64,000 nucleotides of DNA from NCBI GenBank assembly GCA_030268105.1, contig BSDZ01000119.1:515001-579000 (forward strand). Reading direction: 5' to 3'. Shown piece after piece: positions 18,938 through 33,981 of this stretch. The position numbers and the translations under genes are program-made. The notes under the pieces are model-generated. The model made no database searches. It was not told where the DNA came from and saw nothing but the letters and a program-made list of their open reading frames with translations. Every line of letters starts with the position of its first letter. Position 1 is the first letter of the stretch. This DNA comes from Volvox africanus (taxonomy: Eukaryota; Chlorophyta; Chlorophyceae; Chlamydomonadales; Volvocaceae).

Positions 18938-21258
18938 GAAGGGAAAAGGAATGGCGGCGGACCACACTGCAGACGCTATCTCCGACCGGGATCTGGTGCG
19001 CGATGGTGGGTCAGCGTTTGTCCACGAAACGAGCAGCACGCACATATATTTGACATCTCTCGCTGTAACAGTACTCTTTACGTATATCCTATCTAGTGTT
19101 TTTACCCGTGTTTCCGGGCCACGACACGATACCAGGCATCAAAATAGCATCCAGAGTTTACCAGTGCCAATGACTTTCTCTACGTGTTGCTGGGCGTGCA
19201 GCTATGACTAGCTATGCCAATGTCAGGCATCAAGTCCGCAAGGAATGCGGCTTTGGCAACGGCATATACCTTATTTCCAGGCGACATGCGGAGGATTATG
19301 TAGTCACAACCTGTTACTAATGACGACGGTGGCCGTGCTAGGAACTGCGTCCGGTAGCTTTTTGTCCTATCAGCTATCCATTCTCAATTGTGGATTATCA
19401 ATGCGCAACTCGTTTGCGAAGCAAGGGCAGCAAGCTGGTGTGTTGTACGGATGTCCCCTACCCCCCCCACCCCACCGGGGACTGGGCACCCACAAAAGCA
19501 AGTTTTCGTACAGAGTATGAAGCTCTCATAAGCGCTAACACACATTTTAGCAGTCAACGCTCAACCGGCTTGCAGTGCAGTTTATTTCAAAGCTTACGTA
19601 GTTCCAAACGTCAGACTTCGCTGGATTGCGCACCTCTCATCAAAAGCAGAAAGTCTTGGGTCTTCTGTAGTCAGTTCAGCTCTCGTATCTAGTGCAGCTC
19701 GTCAAGGTGAAGGACCTTGGTCGAGCCCTGTTCCCAGGACGTGTTTTCTCGAAGGAGTAAGCAAATCCGCTGTTACGGAGGAATTCTGTACGAGGGGACT
19801 CAATCTAAAGAGCAGACAACCTGACCGCAGAAGTAAAGAGTCGCTCGGCTCTCAGGTCATGTCCAACATGTGGCGGCAGGACACCCGTTGTCTTGGTGGG
19901 GGAACACTGAAAGTCATTTTCGGCAGAGTCCAGCAGAGATCATAATAGGGATTGGGGATGGTATGGTAGGAAATGGTGCACACGGACGCGATTGGGGTCG
20001 ATCAGCATTTCCGGTGCATGACGGGGAATTCAGTATTTCTAGATAGATGACTGATATTGATATTTATTTTTATATACCGAGGAGGATGTCCTCCCGGCAA
20101 TAGAGAGGCTCGTGATCCGTTAGTGATCTTTTAGTGCTGACTGGAACCCTGCATAGAATGGGCTCACATACTGAGGGCGGCGAATGACAGGCAGTGGCCG
20201 GCAACTTGTGGCCGGCAAGCCAACGTGTCCCATGGTGTCATGACGTAATGAGGTACTCGGCAGTGACTTGGTGTTGTGTGGAATAGATAAGATATACGTA
20301 CGTACGTACGTCCATGTGATATGTACGTTTTCGTGCTACTAGCTACGCACGTCGCGTGTGACGATGGGTTCATGATGTGCACTCACGTGTCGTCCCGAAT
20401 ATGGTGTTAAGCATATATGGTGTATAGCATCCACAAAACCGGGTCTGTGGGGATGGTATATGCGTGGCTTGCGCATGTGCTTTATGGCGGCGGGTGCACC
20501 TACAAGCCAGTTTGATCCATGGGGGTTTGTGAGTGTGTCTGGCAGGGCCAAACATGAGTGCTTGCAACGGTGGCAAAAACATGGACCCATACTGACTTAT
20601 TCCTGTAAGCATTTTGATATTGCCACCCCAGCCCCATGACATGCACATGATGTGTGTGGTGTGAAGGTTTCCTCCCAAGAGCTCCATGTGCGCGCTCACA
20701 CACAAACACACACACACACACACAAACACGCACACACACACACGCACACACAAACACACACACAAACACACATCCACATCCACACACACACACACACACA
20801 CACATACACACGCACACACACCGTACCCAGACCGGCCCAGATTCGAGCTTTCAGACGCATTTCGAGTAACGCAATCAACGCAGAAGGGCTGCCGAGTGGC
20901 TCAGCTCTCAGCTCTGGCTATATAGATAGCCATCATCAGCAGTACCAATAATGCAGCGGGCACTCCACCCAATCTGGCCCAGGCCCCACCGGGATGTGCA
21001 TCTAACATCATCACTTCCATTCCCCCGCCTGCTCTGCATGCTGCACAAATCCTCCCAGGACCACACCCCGCAGGGCCACCACGCGATCCTGGCCATCCAC
21101 CAATAGCTGAGGCCCCTGACGACTCCAATCGCCCGTCATCCTGCCAGGGTAGCAGAGCTCCTTGCTGCTAAGCCTCTTGTTCTATCTATCTACTATTGCC
21201 CATGTGACGAATGTCTGCTGGTGAGAGAACACATCGCGCAATTTCGGAGAATTTAGGA

Positions 21259-21418
21259 GCCGAGGTCGCGCAGTGCGCGAATCTCAGCCTGTCAAACATT
21301 TAGCCCTGCCGGACACCCGAAGGGCCGACTACGAAAGACCCTCGCGGAGTGCAAGGCGAGGACCAATCATACAACCGAGGCCATGGGGACCACCTCGAGA
21401 AGCGGGCCAGGTAAGTAT
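21259..21418 (-). ncRNA. U1: U1-like snRNA, copy 6
   Basis: Same sequence as copy 1. CA tract at 20697-20821 (125 bp) with the doubled CATCCA interruption that marks the 125-bp class. Confidence 0.77.
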
Positions 21419-23256
21419 GAAGGGAAAAGGAATGGCGGCGGACCACACTGCAGACGCTATCTCCGACCGGGATCTGGTGCGCGATGGTGGGTCAGCGTTT
21501 GTCCACGAAACGAGCAGCACGCACATATATTTGACATCTCTCGCTGTAACAGTACTCTTTACGTATATCCTATCTAGTGTTTTTACCCGTGTTTCCGGGC
21601 CACGACACGATACCAGGCATCAAAATAGCATCCAGAGTTTACCAGTGCCAATGACTTTCTCTACGTGTTGCTGGGCGTGCAGCTATGACTAGCTATGCCA
21701 ATGTCAGGCATCAAGTCCGCAAGGAATGCGGCTTTGGCAACGGCATATACCTTATTTCCAGGCGACATGCGGAGGATTATGTAGTCACAACCTGTTACTA
21801 ATGACGACGGTGGCCGTGCTAGGAACTGCGTCCGGTAGCTTTTTGTCCTATCAGCTATCCATTCTCAATTGTGGATTATCAATGCGCAACTCGTTTGCGA
21901 AGCAAGGGCAGCAAGCTGGTGTGTTGTACGGATGTCCCCTACCCCCCCCACCCCACCGGGGACTGGGCACCCACAAAAGCAAGTTTTCGTACAGAGTATG
22001 AAGCTCTCATAAGCGCTAACACACATTTTAGCAGTCAACGCTCAACCGGCTTGCAGTGCAGTTTATTTCAAAGCTTACGTAGTTCCAAACGTCAGACTTC
22101 GCTGGATTGCGCACCTCTCATCAAAAGCAGAAAGTCTTGGGTCTTCTGTAGTCAGTTCAGCTCTCGTATCTAGTGCAGCTCGTCAAGGTGAAGGACCTTG
22201 GTCGAGCCCTGTTCCCAGGACGTGTTTTCTCGAAGGAGTAAGCAAATCCGCTGTTACGGAGGAATTCTGTACGAGGGGACTCAATCTAAAGAGCAGACAA
22301 CCTGACCGCAGAAGTAAAGAGTCGCTCGGCTCTCAGGTCATGTCCATCATGTGGCGGCAGGACACCCGTTGTCTTGGTGGGGGAACACTGAAAGTCATTT
22401 TCGGCAGAGTCCAGCAGAGATCATAATAGGGATTGGGGATGGTATGGTAGGAAATGGTGCACACGGACGCGATTGGGGTCGATCAGCATTTCCGGTGCAT
22501 GACGGGGAATTCAGTATTTCTAGATAGATGACTGATATTGATATTTATTTTTATATACCGAGGAGGATGTCCTCCCGGCAATAGAGAGGCTCGTGATCCG
22601 TTAGTGATCTTTTAGTGCTGACTGGAACCCTGCATAGAATGGGCTCACATACTGAGGGCGGCGAATGACAGGCAGTGGCCGGCAACTTGTGGCCGGCAAG
22701 CCAACGTGTCCCATGGTGTCATGACGTAATGAGGTACTCGGCAGTGACTTGGTGTTGTGTGGAATAGATAAGATATACGTACGTACGTACGTCCATGTGA
22801 TATGTACGTTTTCGTGCTACTAGCTACGCACGTCGCGTGTGACGATGGGTTCATGATGTGCACTCACGTGTCGTCCCGAATATGGTGTTAAGCATATATG
22901 GTGTATAGCATCCACAAAACCGGGTCTGTGGGGATGGTATATGCGTGGCTTGCGCATGTGCTTTATGGCGGCGGGTGCACCTACAAGCCAGTTTGATCCA
23001 TGGGGGTTTGTGAGTGTGTCTGGCAGGGCCAAACATGAGTGCTTGCAACGGTGGCAAAAACATGGACCCATACTGACTTATTCCTGTAAGCATTTTGATA
23101 TTGCCACCCCAGCCCCATGACATGCACATGATGTGTGTGGTGTGAAGGTTTCCTCCCAAGAGCTCCATGTGCGCGCTCACACACAAACACACACACACAC
23201 ACACAAACACGCACACACACACACGCACACACAAACACACACACACACACACATAC

Positions 23257-23296
<40 letters not shown>

Positions 23297-23299
23297 ACG

Positions 23300-23331
<32 letters not shown>

Positions 23332-23346
23332 CAAACACACACACAC

Positions 23347-23382
<36 letters not shown>

Positions 23383-23819
23383 CGTACCCAGACCGGCCCA
23401 GATTCGAGCTTTCAGACGCATTTCGAGTAACGCAATCAACGCAGAAGGGCTGCCGAGTGGCTCAGCTCTCAGCTCTGGCTATATAGATAGCCATCATCAG
23501 CAGTACCAATAATGCAGCGGGCACTCCACCCAATCTGGCCCAGGCCCCACCGGGATGTGCATCTAACATCATCACTTCCATTCCCCCGCCTGCTCTGCAT
23601 GCTGCACAAATCCTCCCAGGACCACACCCCGCAGGGCCACCACGCGATCCTGGCCATCCACCAATAGCTGAGGCCCCTGACGACTCCAATCGCCCGTCAT
23701 CCTGCCAGGGTAGCAGAGCTCCTTGCTGCTAAGCCTCTTGTTCTATCTATCTACTATTGCCCATGTGACGAATGTCTGCTGGTGAGAGAACACATCGCGC
23801 AATTTCGGAGAATTTAGGA

Positions 23820-23979
23820 GCCGAGGTCGCGCAGTGCGCGAATCTCAGCCTGTCAAACATTTAGCCCTGCCGGACACCCGAAGGGCCGACTACGAAAGAC
23901 CCTCGCGGAGTGCAAGGCGAGGACCAATCATACAACCGAGGCCATGGGGACCACCTCGAGAAGCGGGCCAGGTAAGTAT
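23820..23979 (-). ncRNA. U1: U1-like snRNA, copy 7
   Basis: Same sequence as copy 1. CA tract at 23178-23382 (205 bp); unit carries the T variant at 22347 shared with units 9, 12 and 16. Confidence 0.77.
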
Positions 23980-26300
23980 GAAGGGAAAAGGAATGGCGGC
24001 GGACCACACTGCAGACGCTATCTCCGACCGGGATCTGGTGCGCGATGGTGGGTCAGCGTTTGTCCACGAAACGAGCAGCACGCACATATATTTGACATCT
24101 CTCGCTGTAACAGTACTCTTTACGTATATCCTATCTAGTGTTTTTACCCGTGTTTCCGGGCCACGACACGATACCAGGCATCAAAATAGCATCCAGAGTT
24201 TACCAGTGCCAATGACTTTCTCTACGTGTTGCTGGGCGTGCAGCTATGACTAGCTATGCCAATGTCAGGCATCAAGTCCGCAAGGAATGCGGCTTTGGCA
24301 ACGGCATATACCTTATTTCCAGGCGACATGCGGAGGATTATGTAGTCACAACCTGTTACTAATGACGACGGTGGCCGTGCTAGGAACTGCGTCCGGTAGC
24401 TTTTTGTCCTATCAGCTATCCATTCTCAATTGTGGATTATCAATGCGCAACTCGTTTGCGAAGCAAGGGCAGCAAGCTGGTGTGTTGTACGGATGTCCCC
24501 TACCCCCCCCACCCCACCGGGGACTGGGCACCCACAAAAGCAAGTTTTCGTACAGAGTATGAAGCTCTCATAAGCGCTAACACACATTTTAGCAGTCAAC
24601 GCTCAACCGGCTTGCAGTGCAGTTTATTTCAAAGCTTACGTAGTTCCAAACGTCAGACTTCGCTGGATTGCGCACCTCTCATCAAAAGCAGAAAGTCTTG
24701 GGTCTTCTGTAGTCAGTTCAGCTCTCGTATCTAGTGCAGCTCGTCAAGGTGAAGGACCTTGGTCGAGCCCTGTTCCCAGGACGTGTTTTCTCGAAGGAGT
24801 AAGCAAATCCGCTGTTACGGAGGAATTCTGTACGAGGGGACTCAATCTAAAGAGCAGACAACCTGACCGCAGAAGTAAAGAGTCGCTCGGCTCTCAGGTC
24901 ATGTCCAACATGTGGCGGCAGGACACCCGTTGTCTTGGTGGGGGAACACTGAAAGTCATTTTCGGCAGAGTCCAGCAGAGATCATAATAGGGATTGGGGA
25001 TGGTATGGTAGGAAATGGTGCACACGGACGCGATTGGGGTCGATCAGCATTTCCGGTGCATGACGGGGAATTCAGTATTTCTAGATAGATGACTGATATT
25101 GATATTTATTTTTATATACCGAGGAGGATGTCCTCCCGGCAATAGAGAGGCTCGTGATCCGTTAGTGATCTTTTAGTGCTGACTGGAACCCTGCATAGAA
25201 TGGGCTCACATACTGAGGGCGGCGAATGACAGGCAGTGGCCGGCAACTTGTGGCCGGCAAGCCAACGTGTCCCATGGTGTCATGACGTAATGAGGTACTC
25301 GGCAGTGACTTGGTGTTGTGTGGAATAGATAAGATATACGTACGTACGTACGTCCATGTGATATGTACGTTTTCGTGCTACTAGCTACGCACGTCGCGTG
25401 TGACGATGGGTTCATGATGTGCACTCACGTGTCGTCCCGAATATGGTGTTAAGCATATATGGTGTATAGCATCCACAAAACCGGGTCTGTGGGGATGGTA
25501 TATGCGTGGCTTGCGCATGTGCTTTATGGCGGCGGGTGCACCTACAAGCCAGTTTGATCCATGGGGGTTTGTGAGTGTGTCTGGCAGGGCCAAACATGAG
25601 TGCTTGCAACGGTGGCAAAAACATGGACCCATACTGACTTATTCCTGTAAGCATTTTGATATTGCCACCCCAGCCCCATGACATGCACATGATGTGTGTG
25701 GTGTGAAGGTTTCCTCCCAAGAGCTCCATGTGCGCGCTCACACACAAACACACACACACACACACAAACACGCACACACACACACGCACACACAAACACA
25801 CACACAAACACACATCCACATCCACACACACACACACACACACACATACACACGCACACACACCGTACCCAGACCGGCCCAGATTCGAGCTTTCAGACGC
25901 ATTTCGAGTAACGCAATCAACGCAGAAGGGCTGCCGAGTGGCTCAGCTCTCAGCTCTGGCTATATAGATAGCCATCATCAGCAGTACCAATAATGCAGCG
26001 GGCACTCCACCCAATCTGGCCCAGGCCCCACCGGGATGTGCATCTAACATCATCACTTCCATTCCCCCGCCTGCTCTGCATGCTGCACAAATCCTCCCAG
26101 GACCACACCCCGCAGGGCCACCACGCGATCCTGGCCATCCACCAATAGCTGAGGCCCCTGACGACTCCAATCGCCCGTCATCCTGCCAGGGTAGCAGAGC
26201 TCCTTGCTGCTAAGCCTCTTGTTCTATCTATCTACTATTGCCCATGTGACGAATGTCTGCTGGTGAGAGAACACATCGCGCAATTTCGGAGAATTTAGGA

Positions 26301-26460
26301 GCCGAGGTCGCGCAGTGCGCGAATCTCAGCCTGTCAAACATTTAGCCCTGCCGGACACCCGAAGGGCCGACTACGAAAGACCCTCGCGGAGTGCAAGGCG
26401 AGGACCAATCATACAACCGAGGCCATGGGGACCACCTCGAGAAGCGGGCCAGGTAAGTAT
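26301..26460 (-). ncRNA. U1: U1-like snRNA, copy 8
   Basis: Same sequence as copy 1. CA tract at 25739-25863 (125 bp), same class as unit 6. Confidence 0.77.
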
Positions 26461-28298
26461 GAAGGGAAAAGGAATGGCGGCGGACCACACTGCAGACGCT
26501 ATCTCCGACCGGGATCTGGTGCGCGATGGTGGGTCAGCGTTTGTCCACGAAACGAGCAGCACGCACATATATTTGACATCTCTCGCTGTAACAGTACTCT
26601 TTACGTATATCCTATCTAGTGTTTTTACCCGTGTTTCCGGGCCACGACACGATACCAGGCATCAAAATAGCATCCAGAGTTTACCAGTGCCAATGACTTT
26701 CTCTACGTGTTGCTGGGCGTGCAGCTATGACTAGCTATGCCAATGTCAGGCATCAAGTCCGCAAGGAATGCGGCTTTGGCAACGGCATATACCTTATTTC
26801 CAGGCGACATGCGGAGGATTATGTAGTCACAACCTGTTACTAATGACGACGGTGGCCGTGCTAGGAACTGCGTCCGGTAGCTTTTTGTCCTATCAGCTAT
26901 CCATTCTCAATTGTGGATTATCAATGCGCAACTCGTTTGCGAAGCAAGGGCAGCAAGCTGGTGTGTTGTACGGATGTCCCCTACCCCCCCCACCCCACCG
27001 GGGACTGGGCACCCACAAAAGCAAGTTTTCGTACAGAGTATGAAGCTCTCATAAGCGCTAACACACATTTTAGCAGTCAACGCTCAACCGGCTTGCAGTG
27101 CAGTTTATTTCAAAGCTTACGTAGTTCCAAACGTCAGACTTCGCTGGATTGCGCACCTCTCATCAAAAGCAGAAAGTCTTGGGTCTTCTGTAGTCAGTTC
27201 AGCTCTCGTATCTAGTGCAGCTCGTCAAGGTGAAGGACCTTGGTCGAGCCCTGTTCCCAGGACGTGTTTTCTCGAAGGAGTAAGCAAATCCGCTGTTACG
27301 GAGGAATTCTGTACGAGGGGACTCAATCTAAAGAGCAGACAACCTGACCGCAGAAGTAAAGAGTCGCTCGGCTCTCAGGTCATGTCCATCATGTGGCGGC
27401 AGGACACCCGTTGTCTTGGTGGGGGAACACTGAAAGTCATTTTCGGCAGAGTCCAGCAGAGATCATAATAGGGATTGGGGATGGTATGGTAGGAAATGGT
27501 GCACACGGACGCGATTGGGGTCGATCAGCATTTCCGGTGCATGACGGGGAATTCAGTATTTCTAGATAGATGACTGATATTGATATTTATTTTTATATAC
27601 CGAGGAGGATGTCCTCCCGGCAATAGAGAGGCTCGTGATCCGTTAGTGATCTTTTAGTGCTGACTGGAACCCTGCATAGAATGGGCTCACATACTGAGGG
27701 CGGCGAATGACAGGCAGTGGCCGGCAACTTGTGGCCGGCAAGCCAACGTGTCCCATGGTGTCATGACGTAATGAGGTACTCGGCAGTGACTTGGTGTTGT
27801 GTGGAATAGATAAGATATACGTACGTACGTACGTCCATGTGATATGTACGTTTTCGTGCTACTAGCTACGCACGTCGCGTGTGACGATGGGTTCATGATG
27901 TGCACTCACGTGTCGTCCCGAATATGGTGTTAAGCATATATGGTGTATAGCATCCACAAAACCGGGTCTGTGGGGATGGTATATGCGTGGCTTGCGCATG
28001 TGCTTTATGGCGGCGGGTGCACCTACAAGCCAGTTTGATCCATGGGGGTTTGTGAGTGTGTCTGGCAGGGCCAAACATGAGTGCTTGCAACGGTGGCAAA
28101 AACATGGACCCATACTGACTTATTCCTGTAAGCATTTTGATATTGCCACCCCAGCCCCATGACATGCACATGATGTGTGTGGTGTGAAGGTTTCCTCCCA
28201 AGAGCTCCATGTGCGCGCTCACACACAAACACACACACACACACACAAACACGCACACACACACACGCACACACAAACACACACACACACACACATAC

Positions 28299-28336
<38 letters not shown>

Positions 28337-28339
28337 ACG

Positions 28340-28371
<32 letters not shown>

Positions 28372-28386
28372 CAAACACACACACAC

Positions 28387-28422
<36 letters not shown>

Positions 28423-28859
28423 CGTACCCAGACCGGCCCAGATTCGAGCTTTCAGACGCATTTCGAGTAACGCAATCAACGCAGAAGGGCTGCCGAGTGG
28501 CTCAGCTCTCAGCTCTGGCTATATAGATAGCCATCATCAGCAGTACCAATAATGCAGCGGGCACTCCACCCAATCTGGCCCAGGCCCCACCGGGATGTGC
28601 ATCTAACATCATCACTTCCATTCCCCCGCCTGCTCTGCATGCTGCACAAATCCTCCCAGGACCACACCCCGCAGGGCCACCACGCGATCCTGGCCATCCA
28701 CCAATAGCTGAGGCCCCTGACGACTCCAATCGCCCGTCATCCTGCCAGGGTAGCAGAGCTCCTTGCTGCTAAGCCTCTTGTTCTATCTATCTACTATTGC
28801 CCATGTGACGAATGTCTGCTGGTGAGAGAACACATCGCGCAATTTCGGAGAATTTAGGA

Positions 28860-29019
28860 GCCGAGGTCGCGCAGTGCGCGAATCTCAGCCTGTCAAACAT
28901 TTAGCCCTGCCGGACACCCGAAGGGCCGACTACGAAAGACCCTCGCGGAGTGCAAGGCGAGGACCAATCATACAACCGAGGCCATGGGGACCACCTCGAG
29001 AAGCGGGCCAGGTAAGTAT
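28860..29019 (-). ncRNA. U1: U1-like snRNA, copy 9
   Basis: Same sequence as copy 1. CA tract at 28220-28422 (203 bp), nearly the same as unit 7; T variant at 27389. Confidence 0.77.
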
Positions 29020-31340
29020 GAAGGGAAAAGGAATGGCGGCGGACCACACTGCAGACGCTATCTCCGACCGGGATCTGGTGCGCGATGGTGGGTCAGCGTT
29101 TGTCCACGAAACGAGCAGCACGCACATATATTTGACATCTCTCGCTGTAACAGTACTCTTTACGTATATCCTATCTAGTGTTTTTACCCGTGTTTCCGGG
29201 CCACGACACGATACCAGGCATCAAAATAGCATCCAGAGTTTACCAGTGCCAATGACTTTCTCTACGTGTTGCTGGGCGTGCAGCTATGACTAGCTATGCC
29301 AATGTCAGGCATCAAGTCCGCAAGGAATGCGGCTTTGGCAACGGCATATACCTTATTTCCAGGCGACATGCGGAGGATTATGTAGTCACAACCTGTTACT
29401 AATGACGACGGTGGCCGTGCTAGGAACTGCGTCCGGTAGCTTTTTGTCCTATCAGCTATCCATTCTCAATTGTGGATTATCAATGCGCAACTCGTTTGCG
29501 AAGCAAGGGCAGCAAGCTGGTGTGTTGTACGGATGTCCCCTACCCCCCCCACCCCACCGGGGACTGGGCACCCACAAAAGCAAGTTTTCGTACAGAGTAT
29601 GAAGCTCTCATAAGCGCTAACACACATTTTAGCAGTCAACGCTCAACCGGCTTGCAGTGCAGTTTATTTCAAAGCTTACGTAGTTCCAAACGTCAGACTT
29701 CGCTGGATTGCGCACCTCTCATCAAAAGCAGAAAGTCTTGGGTCTTCTGTAGTCAGTTCAGCTCTCGTATCTAGTGCAGCTCGTCAAGGTGAAGGACCTT
29801 GGTCGAGCCCTGTTCCCAGGACGTGTTTTCTCGAAGGAGTAAGCAAATCCGCTGTTACGGAGGAATTCTGTACGAGGGGACTCAATCTAAAGAGCAGACA
29901 ACCTGACCGCAGAAGTAAAGAGTCGCTCGGCTCTCAGGCCATGTCCAACATGTGGCGGCAGGACACCCGTTGTCTTGGTGGGGGAACACTGAAAGTCATT
30001 TTCGGCAGAGTCCAGCAGAGATCATAATAGGGATTGGGGATGGTATGGTAGGAAATGGTGCACACGGACGCGATTGGGGTCGATCAGCATTTCCGGTGCA
30101 TGACGGGGAATTCAGTATTTCTAGATAGATGACTGATATTGATATTTATTTTTATATACCGAGGAGGATGTCCTCCCGGCAATAGAGAGGCTCGTGATCC
30201 GTTAGTGATCTTTTAGTGCTGACTGGAACCCTGCATAGAATGGGCTCACATACTGAGGGCGGCGAATGACAGGCAGTGGCCGGCAACTTGTGGCCGGCAA
30301 GCCAACGTGTCCCATGGTGTCATGACGTAATGAGGTACTCGGCAGTGACTTGGTGTTGTGTGGAATAGATAAGATATACGTACGTACGTACGTCCATGTG
30401 ATATGTACGTTTTCGTGCTACTAGCTACGCACGTCGCGTGTGACGATGGGTTCATGATGTGCACTCACGTGTCGTCCCGAATATGGTGTTAAGCATATAT
30501 GGTGTATAGCATCCACAAAACCGGGTCTGTGGGGATGGTATATGCGTGGCTTGCGCATGTGCTTTATGGCGGCGGGTGCACCTACAAGCCAGTTTGATCC
30601 ATGGGGGTTTGTGAGTGTGTCTGGCAGGGCCAAACATGAGTGCTTGCAACAGTGGCAAAAACATGGACCCATACTGACTTATTCCTGTAAGCATTTTGAT
30701 ATTGCCACCCCAGCCCCATGACATGCACATGATGTGTGTGGTGTGAAGGTTTCCTCCCAAGAGCTCCATGTGCGCGCTCACACACAAACACACACACACA
30801 CACACAAACACGCACACACACACACGCACACACAAACACACACACAAACACACATCCACATCCACACACACACACACACACACACATACACACGCACACA
30901 CACCGTACCCAGACCGGCCCAGATTCGAGCTTTCAGACGCATTTCGAGTAACGCAATCAACGCAGAAGGGCTGCCGAGTGGCTCAGCTCTCAGCTCTGGC
31001 TATATAGATAGCCATCATCAGCAGTACCAATAATGCAGCGGGCACTCCACCCAATCTGGCCCAGGCCCCACCGGGATGTGCATCTAACATCATCACTTCC
31101 ATTCCCCCGCCTGCTCTGCATGCTGCACAAATCCTCCCAGGACCACACCCCGCAGGGCCACCACGCGATCCTGGCCATCCACCAATAGCTGAGGCCCCTG
31201 ACGACTCCAATCGCCCGTCATCCTGCCAGGGTAGCAGAGCTCCTTGCTGCTAAGCCTCTTGTTCTATCTATCTACTATTGCCCATGTGACGAATGTCTGC
31301 TGGTGAGAGAACACATCGCGCAATTTCGGAGAATTTAGGA

Positions 31341-31500
31341 GCCGAGGTCGCGCAGTGCGCGAATCTCAGCCTGTCAAACATTTAGCCCTGCCGGACACCC
31401 GAAGGGCCGACTACGAAAGACCCTCGCGGAGTGCAAGGCGAGGACCAATCATACAACCGAGGCCATGGGGACCACCTCGAGAAGCGGGCCAGGTAAGTAT
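31341..31500 (-). ncRNA. U1: U1-like snRNA, copy 10
   Basis: Same sequence as copy 1. CA tract at 30779-30903 (125 bp); spacer variants at 29939 (C) and 30651 (A), shared with units 11 and 15. Confidence 0.77.
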
Positions 31501-33821
31501 GAAGGGAAAAGGAATGGCGGCGGACCACACTGCAGACGCTATCTCCGACCGGGATCTGGTGCGCGATGGTGGGTCAGCGTTTGTCCACGAAACGAGCAGC
31601 ACGCACATATATTTGACATCTCTCGCTGTAACAGTACTCTTTACGTATATCCTATCTAGTGTTTTTACCCGTGTTTCCGGGCCACGACACGATACCAGGC
31701 ATCAAAATAGCATCCAGAGTTTACCAGTGCCAATGACTTTCTCTACGTGTTGCTGGGCGTGCAGCTATGACTAGCTATGCCAATGTCAGGCATCAAGTCC
31801 GCAAGGAATGCGGCTTTGGCAACGGCATATACCTTATTTCCAGGCGACATGCGGAGGATTATGTAGTCACAACCTGTTACTAATGACGACGGTGGCCGTG
31901 CTAGGAACTGCGTCCGGTAGCTTTTTGTCCTATCAGCTATCCATTCTCAATTGTGGATTATCAATGCGCAACTCGTTTGCGAAGCAAGGGCAGCAAGCTG
32001 GTGTGTTGTACGGATGTCCCCTACCCCCCCCACCCCACCGGGGACTGGGCACCCACAAAAGCAAGTTTTCGTACAGAGTATGAAGCTCTCATAAGCGCTA
32101 ACACACATTTTAGCAGTCAACGCTCAACCGGCTTGCAGTGCAGTTTATTTCAAAGCTTACGTAGTTCCAAACGTCAGACTTCGCTGGATTGCGCACCTCT
32201 CATCAAAAGCAGAAAGTCTTGGGTCTTCTGTAGTCAGTTCAGCTCTCGTATCTAGTGCAGCTCGTCAAGGTGAAGGACCTTGGTCGAGCCCTGTTCCCAG
32301 GACGTGTTTTCTCGAAGGAGTAAGCAAATCCGCTGTTACGGAGGAATTCTGTACGAGGGGACTCAATCTAAAGAGCAGACAACCTGACCGCAGAAGTAAA
32401 GAGTCGCTCGGCTCTCAGGCCATGTCCAACATGTGGCGGCAGGACACCCGTTGTCTTGGTGGGGGAACACTGAAAGTCATTTTCGGCAGAGTCCAGCAGA
32501 GATCATAATAGGGATTGGGGATGGTATGGTAGGAAATGGTGCACACGGACGCGATTGGGGTCGATCAGCATTTCCGGTGCATGACGGGGAATTCAGTATT
32601 TCTAGATAGATGACTGATATTGATATTTATTTTTATATACCGAGGAGGATGTCCTCCCGGCAATAGAGAGGCTCGTGATCCGTTAGTGATCTTTTAGTGC
32701 TGACTGGAACCCTGCATAGAATGGGCTCACATACTGAGGGCGGCGAATGACAGGCAGTGGCCGGCAACTTGTGGCCGGCAAGCCAACGTGTCCCATGGTG
32801 TCATGACGTAATGAGGTACTCGGCAGTGACTTGGTGTTGTGTGGAATAGATAAGATATACGTACGTACGTACGTCCATGTGATATGTACGTTTTCGTGCT
32901 ACTAGCTACGCACGTCGCGTGTGACGATGGGTTCATGATGTGCACTCACGTGTCGTCCCGAATATGGTGTTAAGCATATATGGTGTATAGCATCCACAAA
33001 ACCGGGTCTGTGGGGATGGTATATGCGTGGCTTGCGCATGTGCTTTATGGCGGCGGGTGCACCTACAAGCCAGTTTGATCCATGGGGGTTTGTGAGTGTG
33101 TCTGGCAGGGCCAAACATGAGTGCTTGCAACAGTGGCAAAAACATGGACCCATACTGACTTATTCCTGTAAGCATTTTGATATTGCCACCCCAGCCCCAT
33201 GACATGCACATGATGTGTGTGGTGTGAAGGTTTCCTCCCAAGAGCTCCATGTGCGCGCTCACACACAAACACACACACACACACACAAACACGCACACAC
33301 ACACACGCACACACAAACACACACACAAACACACATCCACATCCACACACACACACACACACACACATACACACGCACACACACCGTACCCAGACCGGCC
33401 CAGATTCGAGCTTTCAGACGCATTTCGAGTAACGCAATCAACGCAGAAGGGCTGCCGAGTGGCTCAGCTCTCAGCTCTGGCTATATAGATAGCCATCATC
33501 AGCAGTACCAATAATGCAGCGGGCACTCCACCCAATCTGGCCCAGGCCCCACCGGGATGTGCATCTAACATCATCACTTCCATTCCCCCGCCTGCTCTGC
33601 ATGCTGCACAAATCCTCCCAGGACCACACCCCGCAGGGCCACCACGCGATCCTGGCCATCCACCAATAGCTGAGGCCCCTGACGACTCCAATCGCCCGTC
33701 ATCCTGCCAGGGTAGCAGAGCTCCTTGCTGCTAAGCCTCTTGTTCTATCTATCTACTATTGCCCATGTGACGAATGTCTGCTGGTGAGAGAACACATCGC
33801 GCAATTTCGGAGAATTTAGGA

Positions 33822-33981
33822 GCCGAGGTCGCGCAGTGCGCGAATCTCAGCCTGTCAAACATTTAGCCCTGCCGGACACCCGAAGGGCCGACTACGAAAG
33901 ACCCTCGCGGAGTGCAAGGCGAGGACCAATCATACAACCGAGGCCATGGGGACCACCTCGAGAAGCGGGCCAGGTAAGTAT
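33822..33981 (-). ncRNA. U1: U1-like snRNA, copy 11
   Basis: Same sequence as copy 1. CA tract at 33260-33384 (125 bp); variants at 32420 (C) and 33132 (A). Confidence 0.77.
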
